Of a stretch of DNA of 64,000 nt, positions 41,501 to 53,124 are shown in pieces (positions within the stretch are counted from its first letter, which is position 1; each line of letters opens with the position of its first letter). Source of the DNA: Eunapius fragilis (taxonomy: Eukaryota > Porifera > Demospongiae > Spongillida > Spongillidae); assembly GCA_963681505.1 (NCBI GenBank), contig OY811991.1:1556574-1620573 (forward strand). The letters are read 5' to 3'. Position numbers and translations under genes: made by a program. A model generated the notes under the pieces. That model ran no database searches, had not been told where the DNA came from, and was given only the letters and a program-made list of their open reading frames with translations.

Positions 41501-44500
41501 GAGGGGTGAGTGCTCACATACATGGAGGGGTGAGTGCTCACATACATGGAGGGGTGTGTGCTCACATACATGGAGGTGTGAGTGCTCACATAGATGGAGG
41601 GGTGAATGCTCACATACATGGAGGGGTAAGTGCTCACATACATGGAGGGGTGAGTGCTCACATACATGGAGGGGTGAGTGCTCACATACATGGAGGTGTG
41701 AGTGCTCACATACATGGAGGGGTGAATGCTCACATACATGGAGGGGTAAGTGCTCACATACATGGAGGGGTGAGTGCTCACATACATGGAGGGGTGAGTG
41801 CTCACATACATGGAGGGGTGAGTGCTCACATACATGGAGGTGTGAGTGCTCACATACATGGAGGGGTAAGTGCTCACATACATGGAGAGGTGTGAGTGCT
41901 CACATACATGGAGGGGTGAGTGGCCACAAACATGGAGGTGTGAGTGCTCACATACATGGAGGTGTGAGTGCTCACATACATGGAGGGGTGAGTGCTCACA
42001 TACATGGAGGTGTGAGTGCGCACATACATGGAGGGGTGAGTGCTCACATACATGGAGGGGTGAGTGCTCACATACATGGAGGGGTGAGTGCTCACATACA
42101 TGGAGGGGTGAGTGCTCACATACATGGAGGGGTGAGTGCTCACATACATGGAGGTGTGAGTGCTCACATACATGGAGGGGTGTGTGCTCACATACATGGA
42201 GGGGTGAGTGCTCACATACATGGAGGTGTGAGTGCTCACATACATGGAGGTGTGAGTGCTCACATACATGGAGGGGTGAGTGCTCACAAACATGGAGGGG
42301 TGAGTGCTCACATACATGGAGGGGTGTGTGCTCACATACATGGAGGTGTGAGTGCTCACATACATGGAGGGGTGAGTGCTCACATACATAGAGGGGTGAG
42401 TGCTCACATACATGGAGGGGTGTGTGCTCACATATATGGAGGTGAGAGTGCTCACATACATGGAGGGGTGAGTGCTCACAAACATGGAGGGGTGAGTGCT
42501 CACATACATGGAGGGGTGTGTGCTCACATACATGGAGGGGTGAGTGCTCACATACATGGAGGTGTGAGTGCTCACATACATGGAGGGGTGAGTGCTCACA
42601 TACATGGAGGGGTGAGTGCTCACATACATGGAGGGGTGTGTGCTCACATACATGGAGGTGTGAGTGCTCACATAGATGGAGGGGTGAATGCTCACATACA
42701 TGGAGGGGTAAGTGCTCACATACATGGAGGGGTGAGTGCTCACATACATGGAGGGGTGAGTGCTCACATACATGGAGGTGTGAGTGCTCACATACATGGA
42801 GGGGTGAATGCTCACATACATGGAGGGGTAAGTGCTCACATACATGGAGGGGTGAGTGCTCACATACATGGAGGGGTGAGTGCTCACATACATGGAGGGG
42901 TGAGTGCTCACATACATGGAGGTGTGAGTGCTCACATACATGGAGGGGTAAGTGCTCACATACATGGAGAGGTGTGAGTGCTCACATACATGGAGGGGTG
43001 AGTGGCCACAAACATGGAGGTGTGAGTGCTCACATACATGGAGGTGTGAGTGCTCACATACATGGAGGGGTGTTTGCTCACATACATGGAGGTGTGAGTG
43101 CGCACATACATGGAGGGGTAAGTGCTCACATACATGGAGGGGTGAGTGCTCACATACATGGAGGGGTGAGTGCTCACATACATGGAGGGGTGAGTGCTCA
43201 CATACATGGAGGGGTGAGTGCTCACATACATGGAGGGGTGAGTGCTCACATACATGGAGGTGTAAGTGCTCACACATGGAGGGGTGAGTGCTCATATACA
43301 TGGAGGTGTAAGTACTCACATACATGGAGGGGTGAGTGCTCACATACATGGAGGGGTGTTTGCTCACATACATGGAGGTGTGAGTGCGCACATACATGGA
43401 GGGGTAAGTGCTCACATACATGGAGGGGTGAGTGCTCACATACATGGAGGGGTGAGTGCTCACATACATGGAGGGGTGAGTGCTCACATACATGGAGGGG
43501 TGAGTGCTCACATACATGGAGGTGTGAGTGCTCACATACATGGAGGGGTGAGTGCTCACATACATGGAGGGGTGAGTGCTCACATACATGGAGGGGTGAG
43601 TGCTCCCATACATGGAGGGGTGTGTGCTCACATACATGGAGGTGTGAGTGCTCACATACATGGAGGGGTGAGTGCTCACATACATGGAGGGGTGAGTGCT
43701 CACATACATGGAGGGGTGTGTGCTCACATATATGGAGGTGTGAGTGCTCACATACATGGAGGGGTGAGTGCTCACAAACATGGAGGGGTGAGTGCTCACA
43801 TACATGGAGGGGTGTGTGCTCACATACATGGAGGTGTGAGTGCTCACATACATGGAGGGGTGAGTGCTCACATACATGGAGGGGTGAGTGCTCACATACA
43901 TGGAGGGGTGTGTGCTCACATACATGGAGGTGTGAGTGCTCACATACATGGAGGGGTGAGTGCTCACAAACATGGAGGGGTGAGTGCCCACATACATGGA
44001 GGAGTGAGTGCTCACATACATGGAGGGGTGAGTGCTCACATACACGGAGGGGTGAGTGCTCACATACATGGAGGGGTGAGTGCTCACATACATGGAGGTG
44101 TGAGTGCTCACATAGATGGAGGGGTGAATGCTCACATACATGGAGGGGTAAGTGCTCACATACATGGAGGGGTGAGTGCTCACATACATGGAGGGGTGAG
44201 TGCTCACATACATGGAGGTGTGAGTGCTCACATACATGGAGGGGTGAATGCTCACATACATGGAGGGGTAAGTGCTCACATACATGGAGGGGTGAGTGCT
44301 CACATACATGGAGGGGTGAGTGCTCACATACATGGAGGGGTGAGTGCTCACATACATGGAGGTGTGAGTGCTCACATACATGGAGGGGTAAGTGCTCACA
44401 TACATGGAGAGGTGTGAGTGCTCACATACATGGAGGGGTGAGTGGCCACAAACATGGAGGTGTGAGTGCTCACATACATGGAGGTGTGAGTGCTCACATA

Positions 44501-47500
44501 CATGGAGGGGTGAGTGCTCGCATACATGGAGGGGTGAGTGCTCACATACATGGAGGGGTGAGTGCTCACATACATGGAGGGGTGAGTGCTCACATACATG
44601 GAGATGTGAGTGCTCACATACATGGAGGTGTGTGTGCTCACATACATGGAGGTGTAAGTACTCACATACATGGAGGGGTGAGTGCTCATACATGGAGAGG
44701 TGAGTGCTCACATACATGGAGGGGTGAGTGCTCACATACATGGAGGTGTGAGTGCTCACATACATGGAGGGGTGAGTGCTCACATACATGGAGGTGTGAG
44801 TGCTCACATACATGGAGGGGTGAGTGCTCCCATACATGGAGGGGTGAGTGCCCACATACATGGAGGGGTGAGTGCTCACATACATGGAGGTGTGAGTGCT
44901 CACATACATGGAGGGGTGTGTGCTCACATACATGGAGGGGTGAGTGCTCACATACATGGAGGTGTGAGTGCTCACATACATGGAGGTGTGAGTGCTCACA
45001 TACATGGAGGGGTGAGTGCTCACAAACATGGAGGGGTGAGTGCTCACATACATGGAGGGGTGTGTGCTCACATACATGGAGGTGTGAGTGCTCACATACA
45101 TGGAGGGGTGAGTGCTCACATACATAGAGGGGTGAGTGCTCACATACATGGAGGGGTGTGTGCTCACATATATGGAGGTGAGAGTGCTCACATACATGGA
45201 GGGGTGAGTGCTCACAAACATGGAGGGGTGAGTGCTCACATACATGGAGGGGTGTGTGCTCACATACATGGAGGGGTGAGTGCTCACATACATGGAGGTG
45301 TGAGTGCTCACATACATGGAGGGGTGAGTGCTCACATACATGGAGGGGTGAGTGCTCACATACATGGAGGGGTGTGTGCTCACATACATGGAGGTGTGAG
45401 TGCTCACATAGATGGAGGGGTGAATGCTCACATACATGGAGGGGTAAGTGCTCACATACATGGAGGGGTGAGTGCTCACATACATGGAGGGGTGAGTGCT
45501 CACATACATGGAGGTGTGAGTGCTCACATACATGGAGGGGTGAATGCTCACATACATGGAGGGGTAAGTGCTCACATACATGGAGGGGTGAGTGCTCACA
45601 TACATGGAGGGGTGAGTGCTCACATACATGGAGGGGTGAGTGCTCACATACATGGAGGGGTGAGTGCTCACATACATGGAGGTGTGAGTGCTCACATACA
45701 TGGAGGGGTAAGTGCTCACATACATGGAGAGGTGTGAGTGCTCACATACATGGAGGGGTGAGTGGCCACAAACATGGAGGTGTGAGTGCTCACATACATG
45801 GAGGTGTGAGTGCTCACATACATGGAGGGGTGTTTGCTCACATACATGGAGGTGTGAGTGCGCACATACATGGAGGGGTAAGTGCTCACATACATGGAGG
45901 GGTGAGTGCTCACATACATGGAGGGGTGAGTGCTCACATACATGGAGGGGTGAGTGCTCACATACATGGAGGGGTGAGTGCTCACATACATGGAGGGGTG
46001 AGTGCTCACATACATGGAGGTGTAAGTGCTCACACATGGAGGGGTGAGTGCTCACATACATGGAGGTGTAAGTACTCACATACATGGAGGGGTGAGTGCT
46101 CATACATGGAGAGGTGAGTGCTCACATACATGGAGGGTGAGTGCTCACATACATGGAGGTGTGAGTGCTCACATACATGGAGGGGTGAGTGCTCACATAC
46201 ATGGAGGGGTGAGTGCTCACATACATGGAGGGGTGAGTGCTCCCATACATGGAGGGGTGAGTGCCCACATACATGGAGGGGTGAGTGCTCACATACATGG
46301 AGGGGTGAGTGCTCACATACATGGAGGGGTGTGTGCTCGCTCACATACATGGAGAGGTGAGTGCTCACATACATGAAGGCGTGAGTGCTCACATACATGG
46401 AGGGGTGAGTGCTCACATACATGGAGGGGTGAGTGCTCACATACATGGAGGTGTGAGTGCTCACATACATGGAGGTATGAGTGCTCACATACATGGAGGG
46501 GTAAGTGCTCACATACATGGAGGGGTGTGTGCTCACATACATGGAGGTGTGAGTGCTCACATACATGGAGGGGTGAGTGCTCACATACATGGAGGGGTGA
46601 GTGCTCACATACATGGAGGGGTGAGTGCTCACTTACATGGAGGGGTAAGTGCTCACATACATGGAGGGGTGAGTGCCCACATACATGGAGGGGTAAGTGC
46701 TCACATACATGGAGGTGTGAGTGCCCACACACATGGAGGGGTAAGTGCTCACATACATGGAGGGGTGAGTGCTCACATACATGGAGGGGTGAGTGCTCAC
46801 ATACATGGAGGTGTGAGTGCTCACATACATGGAGGTGTGAGTGCTCACATACATGGAGGTGTGAGTGCTCACATACATGGAGGTGTGAGTGCTCACATAC
46901 ATGGAGGGGTGAGTGCTCACATACATGGAGGTGTGAGTGCTCACATACATGGAGGGGTGAGTGGCCACATACATGGAGGGGTAAGTGCTCACATAGATGG
47001 AGGGGTGAGTGCTCACATACATGGAGGGGTGAGTGCTCACATACATGGAGGGGTGAGTGCTCACATACATGGAGGGGTGAGTGCTCACATACATGGAGGC
47101 GTGAGTGCTCCCATACATGGAGGTGTGAGTGCTCACATACATGGAGATGTGAGTGCTCACATACATGGAGGTGTGTGTGCTCACATACATGGAGGGGTGA
47201 GTGCCCACATACATGGAGGGGTGAGTGCTCACATACATGGAGGTGTGAGTGCTCACATACATGGAGGGGTGAGTGCTCACATACATGGAGGGGTGAGTGC
47301 TCACATACATGGAGGTGTGAGTGCTCACATACATGGAGGTGTGAGTGCTCACATACATGGAGGGGTGAGTGCTCACACATATAGAGGAGTGAGTGCTCAC
47401 ATACATGGAGGGGTGAGTGCTCACATACATGGAGGTGTGAGTGCTCACATACATGGAGGGGTGAGTGCCCACAAACATGGAGGTGTGAGTGCTCACATAC

Positions 47501-47906
47501 ATGGAGGGGTGAGTGCTCACATACATGGAGGGGTGAGTGCTCACATACATGGAGATGTGAGTGCTCACATACATGGAGGTGTGTGTGCTCACATACATGG
47601 AGGGGTGAGTGCCCACATACATGGAGGGGTGAGTGCTCACATACATGGAGATGTGAGTGCTCACATACATGGAGGTGTGTGTGCTCACATACATGGAGGT
47701 GTGAGTGCTCACATACATGGAGGGGTGAGTGCTCACATACATGGAGGTGTGAGTGCTCACATACATGGAGGGGTGTGTGCTCACATACATGGAGGGGTGA
47801 GTGCTCACATACATGGAGGGGTGAGTGCTCACATACATGGAGGTGTGAGTGCTCACATACATGGAGGGGTGAGTGCCCACATACATGGAGGAGTGAGTGC
47901 TCACAT
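38514..47906. repeat. 9.4-kb satellite of a 24-bp unit with higher-order repeats
   Basis: About 390 tandem copies of a 24-bp unit whose core is gtgagtgctcacatacatgg followed by aggg or aggt. Each unit has the inverted repeat GTGAG-TG-CTCAC. A 26-bp variant (ggagaggtgtg) recurs at 40,801, 41,883, 42,965, 44,405 and 45,725, i.e. at steps of 1,082, 1,082, 1,440 and 1,320 bp, which marks blocks of higher-order repeats with shared internal variants. Since 24 is divisible by three and the unit lacks stops in four frames, frames up to 1,409 codons stay open (HIHGGVSA, HTWRGECS, MYVSTHPS, HVCEHSPL repeats). There is no sign that they are genes. Confidence 0.97.
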
Positions 47907-48062
47907 CAGTGACGGCGGAAGGGCCCTAATAGGGGCCGCTGGGAGTCATATTATTCATCGATTTTCGCCAAATAAGGCTGCAAACATCACCAAACATAAC
48001 CATGTAGGGTGATAAATAATATGACTCCCGGTGGCCCTATATAGGCCCTTCTGCCGCCACTG
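47907..48062. mobile_element. 156-bp MITE at the satellite's right end
   Basis: Terminal inverted repeats cagtgacggcggaagggcc and ggcccttctgccgccactg (two mismatches) continue into subterminal pairing (gggagtcatattattcatc with gataaataatatgactccc). It is flanked by CACAT on both sides (47,902-47,906; 48,063-48,067), and satellite sequence resumes for about 30 bp on its right. CAGTG ends recall hAT-type elements, but those usually make 8-bp duplications, so the family is open. Confidence 0.8.
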
Positions 48063-48095
48063 CACATGGAGGGGTGAGTGCTCATATACATGGAG

Positions 48096-48670
48096 GTTCA
48101 GATATATTCTTGAAAGTGATGGTGACTTCAGATTCAATTCCAGTACCATATCAGAATGGTACTCTTACAGTGCCAATTTCATTATGCATCATGAGAATTC
48201 TTTTCATAACACTTTCATGATTATTGTTCCATTGGCATACAGTAGTAATTAATTAAGGACTTGTTGATATCATCGTCATTCCACAGTGCAACTTCCATTT
48301 AGCGCTATGTCCTGAACCCTCTCAACCTACAGTTATCTCCTCTTAACCTGCATGCATAGCAAGCTTCATATTCTGTTTCCCCCATATTCTGTGCTGCATT
48401 GACGTGTACCATCTCCTATTTTAGTACCATATAGTCTCAGTAGCATGACCATTATGTATTCTGAGGCTAGTGTAGCACCTATGTTTTATATCTTTGCCTT
48501 ATGTATGGAATGGCCACATATGTGCATGCATAATTCAGCGTCCTAAAAAGGAAATTAAAATACATGTGTGAAGGGACCTTTTCATACAATCACATCTAAT
48601 CCCCATTCTTTAAAAAACTGTATTGAAGTTAAATGACCAGAGTAGTTATCAAATCCTGATCAATCTATAA
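48096..48670. other. Unique sequence, no gene seen
   Basis: AT-rich, non-repetitive DNA with no supported open frame between the satellite and the 890-bp TIR element. Confidence 0.5.
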
Positions 48671-48677
48671 ATGGGAC

Positions 48678-49567
48678 CATAGATTAATGACCTTATAGAT
48701 ACGGGATTGGAAACGCTATATACGCTAGTATTACGTATGTATGTTCCATCATCGTTTCGCATGAATCTAATTAAAAAGCGCGGGCTCTTGTCAAGGGGAG
48801 GTGAAGAAACTGTCCTGAACAGAGACAGCAAAGGTACAAGAAAGCAGTTGACGATATAAATAGTCGTATAGAAACTTGTGTAATCAGAAAACACGTTCAA
48901 ATGATTCGGCTTTTAAACCTTGTGCTTTATACGATGGTTAAACGGCTGTATCAGGTCATGCGAATAGGAAGTGAAATTTTTGCGCTGATTACTGTGGCGA
49001 CACAGAATAGCTTTAAGCGTTGAAACCTCGTTACACAGCAAAGGCAGAGATGGTAGTGTTGCGTAGGGTTCGTTGCAAACTTGTAGTTGTTACACAAAAA
49101 GAGATTCAGAGCTTCAAACTCAAATTTGCGCGTTTTGAACCTCCAGCAGCTCGCAGGCTGTTGTTGTGACATGGTACAAAACTATGGCTTTTGGTTAGTA
49201 TTTTACCAATCTAGAAAGGTCGATGGGTTGCGTGGTGTATGTTAAAGTCTTCTACACATATTGGTTCTAAAGATATACGGCCCACTATGCACATAAATGA
49301 TCGCGTTCTTCTTGGTCGTATCACTCGTATGTATATTTTTATGGTTGTATCGTGCAGGTCATGTATCGACAAGGTCGCCTAGCATCAAAGCGCAAATACG
49401 AAAGGTGTACTAGACAATGTACTTCACTGACGGTTTCGAAACCTGGAAGAAAGCTAGAGTGTTCCACCTCCTACATCAAACATGACGTCATGCATACGTG
49501 AAACGATGATAGAATCGTGCAATGTACAGCGTTTCCAATCCCGTATCTATAAGGTCATTAATCTATG
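48678..49567. mobile_element. 890-bp TIR transposon, 40-bp TIRs, 7-bp target duplication
   Basis: Perfect 40-bp inverted ends: catagattaatgacctta at 48,678 continuing to 48,717, and the exact complement at 49,528-49,567. Both sides carry ATGGGAC (48,671-48,677; 49,568-49,574). A subterminal inverted pair (gaaacgatgat) is also present. No transposase is encoded, so it is non-autonomous. CA-starting TIRs with 7-8-bp duplications are a feature of P-like elements; that assignment is tentative. The matching place in the mirror arm (~57,512) lacks the element. Confidence 0.85.
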
Positions 49568-50370
49568 ATGGGACGGTGTCCAGCAAAATCACCCTTCTGG
49601 AGTTTTAATTTTATCACTATAAAATTTGTACGTTACACAAAGCAACATATCTTCACAATGGTTTTATATTTTCTTTTCAAATTTCGTACACTTGTTCACA
49701 CATCAGTTCTCTCTGTGCAAACCGATTTTGGTGCTCTAGATAATTTCCATGTCATGGTTATAAAGGTCTCTAACCCAATGGGTTAAGATTCCTCATTTCT
49801 CCAGATACGAGTGACGATAATATGTCAAATTTGGAGTGTACATAGAAGAGTCCTGTAGCTATTGATTTCTGCAGATCGTTACGTTTTTTCTTATCCGTTA
49901 CGGAGATATGGATTTTCAAAGTAATTCGACATTTCGCGCCACTCACCCTATTCCAATATGCCATTATGTAATGGTCACGCCCTTTAAATTTGAAGTTAGG
50001 TAATTAACTCCGCTTTGATCGTTCTACGTGGTATATTAGCGATCGTACCTCGTACGCTACGTTTCAACATAAAACAGTATCGTACGTTCACATGTATCGC
50101 TTATGATGGATGCTGTGAATGTTCATGGTAGTTTATATTGTGCACCCTTTTTCTATATCTGCTCAGTTTGTGGCATGTACATGTAAGCATGCACGTACCA
50201 TGCCTTCTAATCATGGGGCCCCTTCTTCACCCTCTACACCCTCTACACTAGTCTGGGGACCAGATGACTTGCTTGCGGCAGTCAGTTATCTGGTACACAA
50301 ACTGCAGTACCTTTACTTAGTATGGCATATCTCTCTAGACCATTCATATTCACTGCCCTTCTTTCTTTCT

Positions 50371-52440
50371 TACCTCCTCCTCCTCCTCCTCCTCCTCCTC
50401 CTCCTCCTCCTCCTCCTCCTCCTCCTCCTCCTCCTCTCCCTCCACCTCTTCCTATCTTCCTTCATCCACCCATCCTCCTCCTCCTCCTCCTCCTCCTCCT
50501 CCTCCTCCTCCTCCTCTCCTCCTCCTCTCCTCTCCTCCTCCTTCTTTTACTCCCTCTCATTTTCCCTCCTACCTTCCCTTCTATTACACATAACACCCCT
50601 CCTCCTTTCTTTTGATTGCATCCACCCCTCCCCCTCCTCCTCCTCATCCTCCTACTTCTACGTTCCTACCTGTTGCACCTGTCCTACCTGTTGCATCCTC
50701 CCCTCCTCCTTTCTTTTTCCCGTTGCATCCACCCCCAACTTCTCCTCCCCCTCCTCTACGTCCTCCCCCCTCGTCCTCCTCCCTCCTCCTCCTACTCCCC
50801 CCTCCTCTCCTCCCATCCTCCTCCTCTTACTCCCTCTCATTTTTCCTCCTACCTTCCTTCCTATTACACCTACCTCTCCCCCTCCTCCTTTCTTTTGATT
50901 GTATCCACACCTCCCCCTCATCCTCCTCCTCCTACTTCTACCTTCCTACCTGTTGCATCCTCCCCTCCTCCCCCTCCATCCACCCATCCTCCTCCTCCTC
51001 TCCTCCCCCTCCTCCTCCCCTCCCCTCCCTCCTCCTCCCCTCCCCTCCTCCTCCCCTCCCCCTACTCCTCTTACTCCCTCTCATTTTCCCTCCCACCTTC
51101 CTTCCTATTACACCTACCCTCCCCTCCTCCTTTTTTTGATTGCATGCACACCTCCCCTTCCTCCTCCTCATCCTCCTACTTCTACCTTCCTACCTGTTGC
51201 ATCCTCTCCTCCCCTCCTCCTCCTTCCATTCTTCCCGTTGCATCCACCCTCACAATCTCCTCCCCACCTCTACTTCCTTCTCCTCCTTTCCCACCACCTC
51301 CTCCTATCTTCCTTTATCCACCCATCCTCCTCCTCCCCTCCTCCCCCTCCTCTTCCTTCCATTCTTCCCGTTGCATCCACCCCCACCTTCTCCTCCCCCT
51401 CCTCTACCTCCTTCTCCTTCTCCCCCTCCTCCTCTTCCTATCTTCCTTCATCCACCCATCCTTCTCCTCCTCTCCTCCCCTCCTCCTCCCCTCTCCTCCC
51501 CTCCTCCTCCTCCCCTCCTCCTCCTCTTACTCCCTCTCATTTTCCCTCCTACCTTCCTTCCTATTACACCTACCCCTCCCCCTCCTCCTTTCTTTTGATT
51601 GCATCCACACCTCCCCTCCTCCTCCTCATCAACCTACTTCTACCTTCCTACCTGTTGCATCCTCCCCTCCTCCCCCTCCATCCACCCATCCTCCTCCTCC
51701 TCTCCTCCCTCTCCTCCCTCCCCTCCCCCTCCTCCTCCTCCTATCTTCATCCACCATTCTCCTCCCCTCCTCCTCCTCTCCGTCTCCCCTCCTCTACCCT
51801 CCCCCTCCCCTCCTCCTCCCCTTCCCATCCCCTCCTCCGCCTCTTACTCCCTCTCATTTTCCCTCCTACCCTCCTTCCTATTAACCTAACCCCCTACTCC
51901 TCCTTTTGTTTTGATTGCATTCACACATCCCCTCCTCCTCCTCATCCTCCCGCTACTTCTACCTTCCTAACTGTTGCATCCTCCCTCTCCTCCCCCTCCT
52001 CTTCCTTCCATTCTTCCCGTTGCATCCACACCCTCCTTCTCTCCTCCTCTACCTCCTCTTCCTATCTTCCTTCATCCTCCCCTCCTCCTCCCCTCCTCCT
52101 CCTCCTCCTCTCCCTCCTTTTCTTCCTATCTTCCTTCATCCACCCATCCTCCTCCTCCTCCTCCCCCTCCTCCTCCTCCCCTCCTCCTCCTCCTCCTCCT
52201 CTCTCCTCCCCTCCTCTCCTCCTCTTTTAATTGCATCCACACCTCCTCCTCATCCTCCTACTTTTACCTTCCTACCTGTTGCATCCTCCCTCTCCTCCCC
52301 CTCCTTCCATTCTTCCCGTTGCATCCACCCCCACCTTCTCCTCCCCTTCCTCTACCTCCTTCTCCTCCTCCTCCTCCTACCCTCCTCCTCCTTCTGCCTT
52401 TCTTCCCATTGCATCCACCCTCCTCCTTCTCCTCCTTTCC
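50371..52440. repeat. Polypyrimidine tract with interspersed unit (left arm)
   Basis: About 2 kb of CCT/CTC-rich sequence, broken regularly by elements such as cattcttcccgttgcatcca and cctacctgttgcatcctccc. The interspersed pieces repeat about every 200-400 bp, so this is a higher-order array, not a plain microsatellite. Pro/Ser/Leu-rich frames through it are artefacts. Confidence 0.92.
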
Positions 52441-53110
52441 ATTGTATAAATAAATGATAAGAGACATGTGTCGGAAGATACAATTCCTTATTTATCCAGC
52501 TTTAAAACTATTGGTATTGTAAGTCAATGTGTTGTAAATTTGCAAGCACCCGGAATCATTTTGGCACTTCAGCATATATAATGTTCTAGCAATATAACCT
52601 TTCATGGGTTATTAAAAAGGTGACGATGCAACAACCTAGTAGGCACTGCCAACAATTAGGCAGATACATCAGATGTCCCCCCCCCCCCCCCCCTCCTCTT
52701 TTTCCCCCCTCTCCTTATTTATAGTATACTTTGTTTTTGGAAAGACCTTAGTGCTATGACATGCACGCATGTAGTTCAAAACTACTTGTTCTAACTTCCA
52801 TGTAGAGCATGTACAAGTTACGTTTGATTCTACCATGTACCATTCTACCATGCTTGCTTGTCTAAGTAAACCACTGGCCACCCACAATCTGTACTGATAA
52901 GGGTATAATAATATTCATAAAGGCTTATATTCCCTTGTGTAGAGCTCTAGAGTTCAGTTCTTGCACAGGCTCTGTATATAATCTCTTATAATAGCCTTTT
53001 TCTAGTTGCATGTAGTTTGCACATCCCAAAAAATACATTCCACTGACTCCTAGGTGAAAACATATATATCGAGATGAACACTTCCTTTGAAACAAAGTGG
53101 TTAATATTAA
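52441..53110. other. Unique spacer of the second inverted repeat
   Basis: AT-rich unique DNA with a C homopolymer (52,676-52,692). No gene was seen. It is the loop if the arms pair. Confidence 0.6.
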
Positions 53111-53124
53111 ATACCCTCCCTACC

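Noticed and set aside
41874-46103. 1,409-codon open frame and similar giant frames on both strands
   Set aside because: They are read-throughs of a stop-free 24-bp satellite, with parallel open frames on both strands and no splice, start or domain evidence.
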